From: BOG-994 sp049514215
Lineage (GTDB): Bacteria > Pseudomonadota > Gammaproteobacteria > Burkholderiales > Burkholderiaceae_D
DNA length: 64,000 nucleotides
Assembly (NCBI GenBank): GCA_049514215.1
Contig: JBEKVI010000008.1
Span: 1-64,000 of the forward strand
Reading direction: 5' to 3'
Of the stretch, positions 43,236-52,049 are shown piece by piece (positions within the stretch are counted from its first letter, which is position 1; each line of letters starts with the position of its first letter). Under the pieces are notes generated by a model. It was not told where the DNA came from. It did not search any database and saw only the letters and a program-made list of their open reading frames with translations. The translations under genes were made by a program, and so were the position numbers.

Positions 43236-43618
43236 CACTCGCCTCTTCTGCTCTTCGAGAAGCTTGGATAGTTCGGCCTTTAGAGGAGCGCTCCAGGCAG
43301 TATGAGGAGCCGCAGGATAGTCGTTCCGGTCGGGCCGGGCGTTTTTTCTCTGGAAGGAACTGTGAACCGTCGGTAATTTGGTAAATGTCGGGCATCGAAC
43401 GGTCGGCAGCAACTGGCCTCGCCAAGGGGTATACGCGAAGCGACTAATGTGTCAGAAATTGCTGTATTGGGAACAGGGCGAGAGCCAAAAAACGCGGGCC
43501 ATTTGGCCGAGCGCAAATCAATCGCATCGACACATTGCTTGTGGGATTACTTTTGCCTAGAAATCCGGGTTTTTCTGATTTGGGACGGGCTGCTGCTGTT
43601 TGTCAAGCGTCGGGACCA
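43236..43618. other. Junction region between accessory block and isc operon
   Basis: About 380 bases with no gene supported. The part from about 43240 to 43560 shows no family similarity. The iscR promoter starts at its right end. Confidence 0.5.
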
Positions 43619-43643
43619 ATAGTTGACTAAAACACTCGGTCAA
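43619..43643 (+). promoter_or_regulatory. IscR type-1-like box 1
   Basis: ATAGTTGACTAAAACACTC followed by GGTCAA resembles the E. coli type 1 consensus ATASYYGACTRWWW... Contains the -35 hexamer TTGACT of the promoter below. Established role: binding of [2Fe-2S]-IscR for autorepression. Confidence 0.7.
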
Positions 43644-43651
43644 AATATACT
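43623..43651 (+). promoter_or_regulatory. Predicted iscR promoter (sigma-70 type)
   Basis: -35 TTGACT (43623-43628), a 17-base spacer, and -10 TATACT (43646-43651). The -35 overlaps IscR box 1 and the -10 touches box 2, so IscR binding would exclude RNA polymerase. It lies about 75 bases before the iscR ATG. Confidence 0.7.
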
Positions 43652-43671
43652 TGACTAAAGTACTCGGGATT
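43647..43671 (+). promoter_or_regulatory. IscR type-1-like box 2
   Basis: ATACTTGACTAAAGTACTC followed by GGGATT; TTGACTAAA and ACTCGG are shared with box 1, 28 bases apart start to start. Tandem boxes give tight repression of the isc operon. Confidence 0.7.
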
Positions 43672-43725
43672 TGTGGGACTTGACCTGAGTACCGTGGACA
43701 TGACCGACTGAGAATGGGATATGCC

Positions 43726-44229
43726 ATGCGATTGACGACCAAAGGACGTTTCGCGGTAACCGCGATGATCGACCTGGCGCTGCGCGAGCATGCCGGCCCG
43801 GTCACGCTCGCCGGCATCAGCAGCCGCCAGAGCATCTCTTTGTCCTATCTGGAGCAGCTTTTCGGAAAGCTGCGACGTCATGCTTTAGTCGAGAGCGTGC
43901 GCGGGCCAGGCGGTGGCTATTCGCTCGCCCGCAGGATGACCGAGATTTCCGTTGCCGACATCATCTACGCCGTGGACGAGCCCATCGATGCGACGCAATG
44001 TAAAGGCAAGGAAAACTGTCTGGATGAGCATCGCTGTCTGACGCACGACCTCTGGGCGAACCTGAACCACCATATGGTGGAGTACCTCGATTCGGTGAGC
44101 CTGCACGACCTGGTCGCGCAACAACGCGACCGCCTGCGTCGCCAGCAGGAGCAGGGTCTGGTCGGGGTTCTTCGGGATCATCGCCTGGGCTGTACGAAAG
44201 AACCCGCCACCTCTGCCGCACCCTCCTGA
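43726..44229 (+). CDS. iscR: Fe-S cluster-responsive regulator IscR
   Basis: A 167-residue Rrf2-family regulator started at the ATG at 43726 (MRLTTKGRFAVTAM), because this numbering puts Cys92, Cys98, Cys104 and His107 at the exact E. coli IscR ligand positions. A four-codon-longer start is possible. The winged HTH has SISLSYLEQLFGKLRR and VRGPGGGYSLAR. The [2Fe-2S] form represses the isc operon at type 1 sites, and apo-IscR acts at type 2 sites. It heads iscSUA-hscBA-fdx-iscX and is preceded by two type-1-like boxes. Confidence 0.96.
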   Translation: MRLTTKGRFAVTAMIDLALREHAGPVTLAGISSRQSISLSYLEQLFGKLRRHALVESVRGPGGGYSLARRMTEISVADIIYAVDEPIDATQCKGKENCLDEHRCLTHDLWANLNHHMVEYLDSVSLHDLVAQQRDRLRRQQEQGLVGVLRDHRLGCTKEPATSAAPS

Positions 44230-44252
44230 AAATCTATCTCAAGGAACCGTTC

Positions 44253-45473
44253 GTGAAGACCCCAAAACATCTGCCCATCTACATGGATTACTCGGCGACG
44301 ACGCCGGTCGACCCCAGGGTCGCCGAGAAGATGATTCCCTATCTTACGGGTCAATTCGGTAATCCGGCATCCCGGAGCCATAGTTATGGTTGGGAAGCGG
44401 AGCATGCGGTTGAAGAGGCGCGTGAAGAAGTAGCGCGCCTCGTGAATGCCGATCCGCGCGAACTTATCTGGACGTCGGGTGCAACGGAAGGAAACAACCT
44501 CGCGCTCAAGGGCGCGGCACACTTCTACAAGGACAAGGGCAAGCACATCATCACGGTCAAGACGGAGCACAAGGCGGTGCTCGATACCGTTCGCGAACTG
44601 GAGCGCGAGGGGTTTGAGGCGACCTATCTGCAGCCGGATGAGCACGGCTTGATTTCGTTGGAACAACTGGCCGCCGCGATTCGCCCCGACACGATCCTGG
44701 TCTCGGTCATGCTCGTCAATAACGAGATTGGCGTGATCCAGGATATTCCGGGGATCGGCAAGCTGTGCCGGGAGAAGGGCATCATCTTTCACAGCGATGC
44801 AGCGCAGGCGACGGGCAAGGTCGTGATCGATCTAGCAAAATGGCCTGTGGATCTGATGACTTTTACCGCCCACAAGACCTATGGCCCCAAGGGCATTGGT
44901 GCGCTTTATGTCCGACGCAAGCCGCGCGTCCGACTCGAAGCCCAGATGCATGGTGGGGGCCACGAGCGGGGACTGCGCTCGGGGACCCTTGCGACGCATC
45001 AGATCGTGGGAATGGGCGAGGCCTTTCGTCTCGCGCGCCTTGAGATGGGCGCGGAAGTCGAACGCGTGCGCATGCTGCGCGATCGCCTCTGGGCTGGACT
45101 CAACGAGATTGAGGAGGTGTATCTGAACGGCGACCTGGAGCAGAGGGTACCCCACAATCTGAACGTCAGTTTCAACTTTGTCGAAGGCGAATCTCTCATC
45201 ATGGCGATCAAGGATATCGCCGTGTCATCGGGCTCGGCTTGTACCTCGGCCAGTCTTGAGCCGAGCTATGTCCTTCGCGCGCTTGGGCGCAGCGACGAAC
45301 TGGCTCATTCGTCGATCCGATTTACCATCGGCCGCTTCACGACCGAGGACGACATCGATTTTGCGGTGGAGCTCATCAAGAGCAAGATCGCCAAGCTGCG
45401 CGACCTGTCACCGCTTTGGGAAATGCACAAGGATGGTGTGGATTTGAACAGCATCCAATGGGCAGCACACTAA
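44253..45473 (+). CDS. iscS: Cysteine desulfurase IscS
   Basis: A 406-residue PLP enzyme starting at a GTG (44253) with AAGGAA upstream. Schiff-base Lys208 is in FTAHKTYGPKG, and the persulfide-forming Cys330 is in SSGSACTSASLEPSY. It removes sulfur from L-cysteine and delivers it to IscU for Fe-S cluster assembly and to other acceptors such as tRNA-modifying proteins. Length matches E. coli IscS (404). It is second in the isc operon. Confidence 0.97.
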   Translation: MKTPKHLPIYMDYSATTPVDPRVAEKMIPYLTGQFGNPASRSHSYGWEAEHAVEEAREEVARLVNADPRELIWTSGATEGNNLALKGAAHFYKDKGKHIITVKTEHKAVLDTVRELEREGFEATYLQPDEHGLISLEQLAAAIRPDTILVSVMLVNNEIGVIQDIPGIGKLCREKGIIFHSDAAQATGKVVIDLAKWPVDLMTFTAHKTYGPKGIGALYVRRKPRVRLEAQMHGGGHERGLRSGTLATHQIVGMGEAFRLARLEMGAEVERVRMLRDRLWAGLNEIEEVYLNGDLEQRVPHNLNVSFNFVEGESLIMAIKDIAVSSGSACTSASLEPSYVLRALGRSDELAHSSIRFTIGRFTTEDDIDFAVELIKSKIAKLRDLSPLWEMHKDGVDLNSIQWAAH

Positions 45474-45482
45474 GGAGTCAGC

Positions 45483-45890
45483 ATGGCCTATTCAGAAAAA
45501 GTTCTCGATCATTATGAAAACCCGCGTAACGTCGGCTCGTTTGACAAAAACGATTCGGAAGTGGGTACCGGCATGGTGGGCGCTCCCGCATGCGGAGACG
45601 TCATGAAGTTGCAAATTCGAGTCGGTGCCGATGGCCGAATCGCCGATGCCAAATTCAAGACCTACGGCTGCGGCTCGGCGATCGCCTCCTCTTCGTTGGT
45701 GACCGAATGGGTCAAGGGCAAGACCTTGGACGAGGCAATGACGATCAAGAACACGCACATTGCCGAGGAACTGGCCCTGCCTCCAGTCAAGATTCACTGC
45801 TCGATCCTGGCTGAGGATGCCATCAAGGCAGCGGTACTGGACTATCAGACCAAGCACGCCGAGGCCCCGAACGAGGCTAAGGCCGCGTAG
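45483..45890 (+). CDS. iscU: Fe-S cluster scaffold IscU
   Basis: A 135-residue scaffold with three cluster ligands, Cys37 (GAPACGDVM), Cys63 (YGCGSAIAS) and Cys106 (KIHCSILAE), Asp39, and the LPPVK motif (99-103) recognised by HscA. Assembles [2Fe-2S] clusters from IscS-derived sulfur and iron. It starts nine bases after iscS stop with AAGGAG upstream. Confidence 0.97.
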   Translation: MAYSEKVLDHYENPRNVGSFDKNDSEVGTGMVGAPACGDVMKLQIRVGADGRIADAKFKTYGCGSAIASSSLVTEWVKGKTLDEAMTIKNTHIAEELALPPVKIHCSILAEDAIKAAVLDYQTKHAEAPNEAKAA

Positions 45891-45927
45891 ATTTTTGACC
45901 TTCTGACGGATAACCGAACATAACGCC

Positions 45928-46251
45928 ATGGCTATCACCCTTACCGAAAAAGCGGCACAGCACGTCACGCGCTATCTGACACGGCGCGGGAAGGGGGAGG
46001 GCCTGCGATTCGGGGTACGAACGACCGGCTGCTCGGGGCTTGCCTACAAGCTCGAGTACGTCGATCAGCCCGATCCGGCCGATGAGATCTTCGAGAGCCA
46101 TGGCATCAAGGTCTTTGTCGATCCCAAGAGCCTGCCGTATATCGATGGAACCCAGCTCGACTTCGCTCGCGAGGGCTTAAATGAGGGTTTCAAGTTTCAC
46201 AATCCCAACGTCAAAGACGAGTGCGGTTGTGGAGAGAGCTTTCGGGTCTAG
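45928..46251 (+). CDS. iscA: A-type Fe-S carrier IscA
   Basis: A 107-residue A-type carrier with the ligand Cys35 in TTGCSGLAYKLEY and the pair Cys99/Cys101 in DECGCGESFRV. It delivers clusters or iron to target proteins. The gene is followed by a rho-independent terminator-like hairpin before hscB. Confidence 0.96.
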   Translation: MAITLTEKAAQHVTRYLTRRGKGEGLRFGVRTTGCSGLAYKLEYVDQPDPADEIFESHGIKVFVDPKSLPYIDGTQLDFAREGLNEGFKFHNPNVKDECGCGESFRV

Positions 46252-46272
46252 GCGACGAGCCGCGTTTCTCGG

Positions 46273-46295
46273 AAGGCGGCCCTGCCGCCTTTTTT
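46273..46295 (+). terminator. Intrinsic terminator-like hairpin between iscA and hscB
   Basis: An AAGGCGGC / GCCGCCTT stem with a CCT loop, followed by a T run (46290-46295), sits five bases before the hscB ATG. It would attenuate transcription from the iscR promoter into hscBA-fdx-iscX, giving more scaffold than chaperone. Confidence 0.8.
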
Positions 46296-46300
46296 GCTAG

Positions 46301-46831
46301 ATGGACATCTCACAAAGCCATTTCGCCCTGTTTGGGCTTCCGGAACGTTTTGAAATCGATCGCCAGGCGCTCGATGGGGCCTACCGGCGCGTTCTGTCCG
46401 AGGTTCATCCCGACCGCTTCGCCTCGGCCGGGGATACCGAAAGACGCATTGCGCTTCAGTGGTCCACCCAGGCCAATGGAGCCTACAGAACGCTCAAGGA
46501 CGACGTCGCGCGGGCAAGCTATCTCAGCGAGTTGCGGGGAATTGCGCTCGATGTCGAATCCAATACCTACATGGCTCCCGATTTCCTCATGGAGCAACTC
46601 GAGTGGCGCGAGGCGCTGGAGGCCGCGCAAGACGAAGGTGACGTGGCAGCGCTCGAGGGCCTCTATGAACGGCTCGTGGCCAGACGCACCGAGGCTCTTC
46701 GGGAAATCGGGATGCTCTTCGATGAGGCAGGAGACGCAGATACAATCGCGCAGGCTGTGCGCAAACTCATGTTCCTGCAGAAATTCGCCGAAGACATCGA
46801 AGATGCACTCGAAGGCATTCGATCTCACTAG
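46301..46831 (+). CDS. hscB: J-type co-chaperone HscB
   Basis: A 176-residue protein with an N-terminal J domain (HPD at 36-38 in SEVHPDRF) and a C-terminal helical domain that binds IscU. It stimulates the HscA ATPase and hands over IscU for cluster transfer. No clear Shine-Dalgarno lies before the ATG; the site follows a T-rich terminator tract. Confidence 0.95.
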   Translation: MDISQSHFALFGLPERFEIDRQALDGAYRRVLSEVHPDRFASAGDTERRIALQWSTQANGAYRTLKDDVARASYLSELRGIALDVESNTYMAPDFLMEQLEWREALEAAQDEGDVAALEGLYERLVARRTEALREIGMLFDEAGDADTIAQAVRKLMFLQKFAEDIEDALEGIRSH

Positions 46832-46869
46832 AGCGAGCAGTCGCTCTCAACAGGCTTCCTAACCGCGCA

Positions 46870-48729
46870 ATGGCACTTCTTCAGATCTCCGAACCGGGTA
46901 TGGCACCGGCCCCGCACCAGAAGCGTCTGGCAGTGGGGATTGACCTTGGGACGACGAACTCGCTCGTGGCGACCGTGCGTAGCGGCGTGGCCGAGGTCTT
47001 GCCGAACGAGGCAGGTGAACTACTCTTACCTTCGGCGGTGCACTATGGCGCTGCAGATTCAGCCCTGATCGGCAAGGCAGCTTTGGCCAGGCAGGCCGAA
47101 GATCCCGCCAATACGGTTGTTTCGGTCAAGCGCTTCATGGGGCGCGGACTCAAGGACATCGAGCGCCTGTACCGCGAAGATCTTCCCTACGAGTTCGTCA
47201 ACGCCCAGGGCATGGTGCAGCTGCGCACCCGGCGCGGGATCAAGAGCCCGGTCGAGGTTTCCGCGGAGATCTTGGCGGTGCTTCGTCAGCGCGCGGAAGA
47301 CTCCCTCGGTGACGAGCTTGTAGGAGCCGTCATTACGGTACCGGCCTATTTCGATGAGGCCCAGCGTCAGGCGACGAAGGACGCCGCGCGACTTGCAGGG
47401 CTTAACGTACTGCGCCTGATCAACGAGCCCACGGCTGCGGCTATCGCCTATGGCCTCGACAAAGGCTCCGAGGGAACCTACGCGGTCTACGATCTGGGCG
47501 GGGGCACCTTCGATATCTCGATTCTGAAGCTCTCGCGTGGCGTCTTCGAGGTGCTCGCCACGGGCGGTGATTCTGCCCTTGGAGGAGACGATTTCGACAC
47601 CCGCGTGGCGGCCTTCGTCAGGGAAAGCCTGGGTCTAGAAGCCCTCTCTCCACAGGAGGATGCCGAACTCATCATCGAGGCTCGACGCGTGAAGGAAGCC
47701 CTCTCGGATCTCTCTGAGGCCACCTTCTTCGCGCCCGGCAACAGGAGTGTGGTGTTCACGCGCGAAGCCTTCATCGCGGCCACAAGCGATCTCATCGAAC
47801 GCACCTTGGCCTCGGTTCGCAAATGCCTTCGCGATGCGCGTCTTCGGACCCAGGACGTCGACGGCGTGATCCTCGTAGGAGGTGCTACGCGCATGCCGCA
47901 GGTCCGCTCGAGTGTCGAGGGCCTTTTTGCGCGCGCTCCCCTGACGGACCTGGATCCCGACCAGGTCGTAGCGCTGGGTGCCGCTATCCAGGCTAATCTG
48001 CTGGCCGGCAATCTCTCGGGCGGCGAGGACTGGCTTCTGCTCGATGTGATTCCTCTCTCTTTGGGAGTGGAGACCATGGGAGGGCTGGTCGAGAAGATCA
48101 TTCCGCGCAACTCCACGATTCCCGTCGCGCGTGCCCAAGAATTTACGACCTTCAAGGATGGGCAGACAGCGCTCGCGGTCCATGTCGTGCAGGGTGAGCG
48201 CGAACTGGTTACGGATTGTCGATCGCTCGGACGCTTTGAGTTGCGCGGCATCCCGCCCATGGTGGCCGGGGCAGCGCGCATCCGGGTCACCTATCAGGTC
48301 GACGCCGACGGGCTTTTGTCCGTGTCGGCCCAGGAGTTGACCTCGGGAGTTCAGGCCTCGATCATGGTCAAGCCCTCCTATGGGCTAGCGGAGGGCGACA
48401 TCGCGCGCATGCTCGAAGAAAGCTTCGGGGCGGCGCAGTCGGACATGCTGGTTCGCGCGGTGCGCGAGCAGAAAGTCGAGTCGGAGCGTCTGCTATCGGC
48501 AACGAAGGCCGCTCTTGCAGCCGATGGCGAGCTTCTCGGCAAGGAAGAGCGCGCCCGTATCGATTGCCTCGTCCATGAGCTCGAGGAAGCCAGCCAAGGC
48601 GACGATCACGCTCAGATGAAGCACGCCCTTGACAGTCTCGCGCGGGGAACGGAGACGTTTGCCGCGCGACGCATGGATCAAGGGATCCGTCGCGCTCTTT
48701 CGGGCAAGCGACTAGACGAAATCCTTTAA
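46870..48729 (+). CDS. hscA: Hsp70-type chaperone HscA
   Basis: A 619-residue specialised Hsp70 with nucleotide-binding motifs VGIDLGTTNSLVA, VYDLGGGTFDIS and LVGGATRMPQV, and a substrate-binding domain recognising the LPPVK of IscU. It releases assembled clusters from IscU in an ATP-dependent cycle driven by HscB. Length matches the family. Starts 38 bases after hscB. Confidence 0.96.
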   Translation: MALLQISEPGMAPAPHQKRLAVGIDLGTTNSLVATVRSGVAEVLPNEAGELLLPSAVHYGAADSALIGKAALARQAEDPANTVVSVKRFMGRGLKDIERLYREDLPYEFVNAQGMVQLRTRRGIKSPVEVSAEILAVLRQRAEDSLGDELVGAVITVPAYFDEAQRQATKDAARLAGLNVLRLINEPTAAAIAYGLDKGSEGTYAVYDLGGGTFDISILKLSRGVFEVLATGGDSALGGDDFDTRVAAFVRESLGLEALSPQEDAELIIEARRVKEALSDLSEATFFAPGNRSVVFTREAFIAATSDLIERTLASVRKCLRDARLRTQDVDGVILVGGATRMPQVRSSVEGLFARAPLTDLDPDQVVALGAAIQANLLAGNLSGGEDWLLLDVIPLSLGVETMGGLVEKIIPRNSTIPVARAQEFTTFKDGQTALAVHVVQGERELVTDCRSLGRFELRGIPPMVAGAARIRVTYQVDADGLLSVSAQELTSGVQASIMVKPSYGLAEGDIARMLEESFGAAQSDMLVRAVREQKVESERLLSATKAALAADGELLGKEERARIDCLVHELEEASQGDDHAQMKHALDSLARGTETFAARRMDQGIRRALSGKRLDEIL

Positions 48730-48736
48730 GGTCGCC

Positions 48737-49072
48737 ATGCCCCAGATCACCGTCCTGCCTCACATCGAGATCTGTCCCGAAGGAGCCCAATTCGCGGCCG
48801 AGTCCGGGCTGAGTATCTGTCGCAACCTGCTCAATCACCACGTCGAAATCGAGCATGCCTGTGAGCTTTCCTGCGCTTGCACGACCTGCCATGTGATTGT
48901 GAAGGAAGGCTTCGATTCCCTCGAGCCCTCCGACGAGAACGAGGACGACCTGCTCGACAAGGCCTGGGGGCTAAGCGCCTTATCGCGTCTGTCCTGCCAG
49001 GCCATCGTCCAGGAATCGGATCTGGTCATCGAGATTCCGCGCTATACCATCAATCATGCGAAGGAACTCTAG
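48737..49072 (+). CDS. fdx: [2Fe-2S] ferredoxin, ISC-type (Fdx)
   Basis: A 111-residue adrenodoxin-type ferredoxin with ligands Cys42, Cys48, Cys51 and Cys87 (CELSCACTTC; SRLSCQ), the expected C-x5-C-x2-C plus C pattern. It supplies electrons for cluster assembly on IscU. Starts seven bases after hscA stop. Confidence 0.96.
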   Translation: MPQITVLPHIEICPEGAQFAAESGLSICRNLLNHHVEIEHACELSCACTTCHVIVKEGFDSLEPSDENEDDLLDKAWGLSALSRLSCQAIVQESDLVIEIPRYTINHAKEL

Positions 49073-49081
49073 GAGCTGACG

Positions 49082-49276
49082 ATGAAATGGACCGACACGC
49101 TTGAGATCGCCATCGCATTGTCGGATAAGCATCCCGATGTCGACCCCTTGACCGTCCGCTTTACCGACTTGCACCGCTGGGTCACGGAACTCGCGGAATT
49201 TGACGACGAGCCCGGCCGCTCCGGAGAAAAGATCCTCGAGGCTATCCAGATGGCGTGGATCGACGAGTCAAGATAG
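49082..49276 (+). CDS. iscX: Fe-S assembly protein IscX
   Basis: A 64-residue acidic protein starting MKWTDTLEIAIALSDKHPDVDP, ending WIDESR, a direct match to IscX in length and motif. It binds IscS and iron and modulates cluster assembly. It ends the isc operon and is convergent with the formate-THF ligase gene 32 bases later. Confidence 0.95.
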   Translation: MKWTDTLEIAIALSDKHPDVDPLTVRFTDLHRWVTELAEFDDEPGRSGEKILEAIQMAWIDESR

Positions 49277-49308
49277 AACCCGTCGTGCTTCACGCGATCC
49301 GGGGAATT

Positions 49309-50976
49309 CTAGAAGAGGCCCACGATCTGTCCTTGCGCATCGACATCGATCTGCTCGGAGGCCGGATGAGCCGGCAAACCGGGCATGGTCAAGACGTCTC
49401 CGGCAATGGCCACGACGAAGCGCGCTCCGGCGGCAAGCCGGACTTCCCTCACGTGCACCGTATGCCCTAGCGGCGCGCCACGCCGGGTCGCGTCAGTCGA
49501 AAACGAGTACGGGGTCTTGGCGATGCACACGGGAAGGGATCCGAATCCCGCTTTTTCGAACGACTGAAGCTGCGCGGCGACCTGGGGCCCGAAACTGACT
49601 GCGCTGGCGTGATAGATATGACGGGCGACGCTTTCGATCTTGGCGGCCAGACCCGCGTCATCGCGATAGGTGAAGCGCAAAGGCTCGGTTGAGCCATCGG
49701 CAACCCGTTTGACTTCCTGCGCGAGGGCGATCGCTCCGCGGCTGCCCTCGGCCCAGTGGCGTGCTTCGACCACCGTGACCCCAAGATTGGCCATGCGTTC
49801 TCGAATCAGGGCGACTTCGGCGGGGCGGTCGCTGTCGAAGTGGTTGAGCGCCACCACGCACGGCAGTCCGAAGCATCCCGAGAGGTTGGTCGCATGGCGC
49901 TCCAGGTTGACGAGCCCGCGCCCGACCGCCTCGAGGTCGTCGTTTAGCAGTTGCGTGCCATCCAGGCCGCCGTGGTATTTCAGGGCGCGCACGGTGGCTA
50001 CGATCACCGCGGCAGCGGGCCTAAGCCCGGAACTGCGGCACTTGATGTCGACGAACTTCTCGGCACCCAGATCAGCGCCGAACCCGGCCTCGGTGATGGT
50101 GTAATCCGAAAGTCCGAGGGCCGCGCGGGTAGCGATCACGGAGCTGCAGCCGTGAGCGATATTGGCAAACGGTCCGCCGTGGATGAAGGCCGGATTGCCT
50201 TCGAGCGTTTGCACGAGATTCGGCTTGATCGCTTCCTTCAGGAGCGCGGTCATGGCCCCGTGGGCCTTCAGATCGGCGGCGCGCACGAGAGCACCGGTGC
50301 GCGTGGTGCCCACCACAATGGCGGCGATGCGCTGCTTCAAGTCCGAAAGGTCATCGGCCAGACACAGGATGGCCATCAGTTCGGACGCCACCACGATGTC
50401 GAAGCCTTCCTCCCGCACGTAACCGTTGGCACGCCCTCCAAGGCCGATGACAGTCTGGCGCAAAGCTCGGTCGTTCAGATCGAGCACCCGGCGCCAGCGT
50501 ACGGCACGCACATCAAGGTCCAAGGTGTTGCCCTGATGAATGTGGTTGTCAATGAGCGCTGCAAGAAGGTTGTGTGCCTGGGCGATGGCGGCGAAGTCTC
50601 CCGTGAAGTGCAAATTGATTTCGTCCATGGGCACGACCTGCGCATGGCCGCCGCCCGTGGCGCCGCCCTTCATTCCGAAGACGGGTCCCATGCTGGGCTC
50701 ACGCAGGCAGACGATGGTCTTGTGGCCCAGGGCATTGAACGCATCGCCAAGACCAATCGTGGTCGTGGTTTTGCCTTCGCCAGGTGGCGTGGGACTAATC
50801 CCGGTCACCAGCACGAGTTTGCCCAGCCGCGCCCCGGGTTCCCGATGGGGTGGTTGAAACTTGGCCTTGTGCCAGCCATAGGGCTCGATCCGCTGGGGAT
50901 CCAAACCGCATCGGACGGCGATTTCAGTGATGGGAAGAAGGGGGGTGGCGCGGGCGATATCGGCGTCGGAAGTCAT
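49309..50976 (-). CDS. fhs: Formate-tetrahydrofolate ligase
   Basis: A 555-residue enzyme with a P-loop-type ATP site TPPGEGKTTTTIGLGDA (about 65-81), EPSMGPVFGMKGGATGGG, HFTGDFAAIAQAHNLLAA and a conserved C-terminal TMPGLPAHPASEQIDVD. It makes 10-formyl-THF from formate, ATP and THF for one-carbon metabolism. It starts at the ATG at 50976 and stands alone. Confidence 0.96.
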   Translation of the reverse strand: MTSDADIARATPLLPITEIAVRCGLDPQRIEPYGWHKAKFQPPHREPGARLGKLVLVTGISPTPPGEGKTTTTIGLGDAFNALGHKTIVCLREPSMGPVFGMKGGATGGGHAQVVPMDEINLHFTGDFAAIAQAHNLLAALIDNHIHQGNTLDLDVRAVRWRRVLDLNDRALRQTVIGLGGRANGYVREEGFDIVVASELMAILCLADDLSDLKQRIAAIVVGTTRTGALVRAADLKAHGAMTALLKEAIKPNLVQTLEGNPAFIHGGPFANIAHGCSSVIATRAALGLSDYTITEAGFGADLGAEKFVDIKCRSSGLRPAAAVIVATVRALKYHGGLDGTQLLNDDLEAVGRGLVNLERHATNLSGCFGLPCVVALNHFDSDRPAEVALIRERMANLGVTVVEARHWAEGSRGAIALAQEVKRVADGSTEPLRFTYRDDAGLAAKIESVARHIYHASAVSFGPQVAAQLQSFEKAGFGSLPVCIAKTPYSFSTDATRRGAPLGHTVHVREVRLAAGARFVVAIAGDVLTMPGLPAHPASEQIDVDAQGQIVGLF

Positions 50977-51107
50977 AGGGGCGTTAAGGTGCCGCGGTCT
51001 TGGAGTCGGGCTCCAGGCAGTCCTGGCACCCGAAGGTCAAAAGGCCAGATGATAGGCTATCGTGGACTTCTTGACCGCCGCATTCCGAACCCAGTTGCGG
51101 GCCGCCC

Positions 51108-51695
51108 TTACGAAGCGAGGAGGGCCGGGCGTGCTCCCCGATAGAGCACGAGGCTGCGGGCCAGCGTCACCCAGGCGCTCAACCAAAGAATGAGGCCCAC
51201 GCCCAACGCGGTCAGAAAAGCGACGTCGGCCGCGTCTGCGCCCAAAGCGATTCCAATCGCCCAGGCGATGAGCGCTGCTCCTGTCAGGAAGTGAAGCGGG
51301 TAGTGAAATAGCCGGGCCAGAGGCAAGAGATGAAGGCCGACGATGACCGCGATCACCGGCGGAATATAGAGATCCAGATGCAGCAAGGAAAGAAGGGGCA
51401 CTGCGATGCCAATCGCCACCCATTGGGCAATGTTGACGGTTCTAAACACGCGCTCGCGTTGCAGGTCGGATGCGTCCTTCGACTTGGCTACTGCAACTGG
51501 GCCGGTGCGCCGCAGGAGCCAGCAGGCCGGACTCACGAGGGCGATCCATCCCAGCGCGACGAGCGTGAGTTCGGGCGAACCCATGCGGTGCGCGCCAAGG
51601 AGCGCAAGTGCGATCCAGAGGGCTCCAAAGCATCCAAAAAACAGGACGCCCGTCGCGCGTCCGCGCAGCGCTGCAGCTAATGATCGCGTTTCCAT
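51108..51695 (-). CDS. Multi-pass membrane protein of unknown function
   Basis: A 195-residue protein with about six hydrophobic segments (for example VLFFGCFGALWIALALLGA, LTLVALGWIALVSPACWLL, QWVAIGIAVPLLSLL, and LTALGVGLILWLSAWVTLA). A conserved-looking LFHYPLHFLTGAALIAW follows the third and fourth helices. No family can be named. The ATG is preceded by AGGAG. It is the last gene of a three-gene operon with the winged-helix regulator upstream, 41 bases away. Confidence 0.75.
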   Translation of the reverse strand: METRSLAAALRGRATGVLFFGCFGALWIALALLGAHRMGSPELTLVALGWIALVSPACWLLRRTGPVAVAKSKDASDLQRERVFRTVNIAQWVAIGIAVPLLSLLHLDLYIPPVIAVIVGLHLLPLARLFHYPLHFLTGAALIAWAIGIALGADAADVAFLTALGVGLILWLSAWVTLARSLVLYRGARPALLAS

Positions 51696-51736
51696 GGTGA
51701 TCTCCTATTTATGCGGGTGAATGGACTACCGTGATC

Positions 51737-52048
51737 TCACGATCCGGGCTTGATCTGGGCTCCCTCGACGATGGCGCGCAGATAGTGGATGTGGGCGTCG
51801 AATGCGGCCTTGCCCAGACGCGAGATCCTGATTCGGGTTCGGGGCTTTTTCTGGACGAAATCCTTCTCAACCTGGACGTAGCCTGCGCCTTCGAGGATGT
51901 TGAGATGGGCTCCGAGGTTGCCGTCGGTTGCTTCAAGAATGGCCCTGAGCCGGGGGAACTCGATGTAGCCCGGCGCAGGCAGGCCATTGAGGGTCGCCAT
52001 GATCTTGAGCCTCAACTGCTGATGGATGATCTCGTCGTGACCTTCCAC
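51737..52048 (-). CDS. Winged-helix DNA-binding protein (HTH_34-like)
   Basis: A 103-residue winged-helix protein starting at a GTG. LRLKIMATLNGLP, FPRLRAILEATDGNLGAHLNILEGAGYVQVEKDF and RTRIRISRLGKAAFDAHI match the small MarR/ArsR-like family in PF13601 style. Such genes often sit in an operon with a membrane protein, as here: it starts one base after the stop of the upstream gene (TGAcGTG). It likely autoregulates from the palindrome at 52661-52672. Confidence 0.85.
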   Translation of the reverse strand: MEGHDEIIHQQLRLKIMATLNGLPAPGYIEFPRLRAILEATDGNLGAHLNILEGAGYVQVEKDFVQKKPRTRIRISRLGKAAFDAHIHYLRAIVEGAQIKPGS

Positions 52049-52049
52049 G

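Noticed and set aside
43651..43679. Second promoter using the TTGACT in IscR box 2
   Set aside because: No -10-like hexamer is found at 16-18 bases; the first TTGACT pairs with TATACT at exactly 17.
49951..51144. 397-residue open frame on the plus strand
   Set aside because: It is entirely antisense to the formate-THF ligase gene and has no recognisable family; long antisense frames are common in GC-rich coding DNA.
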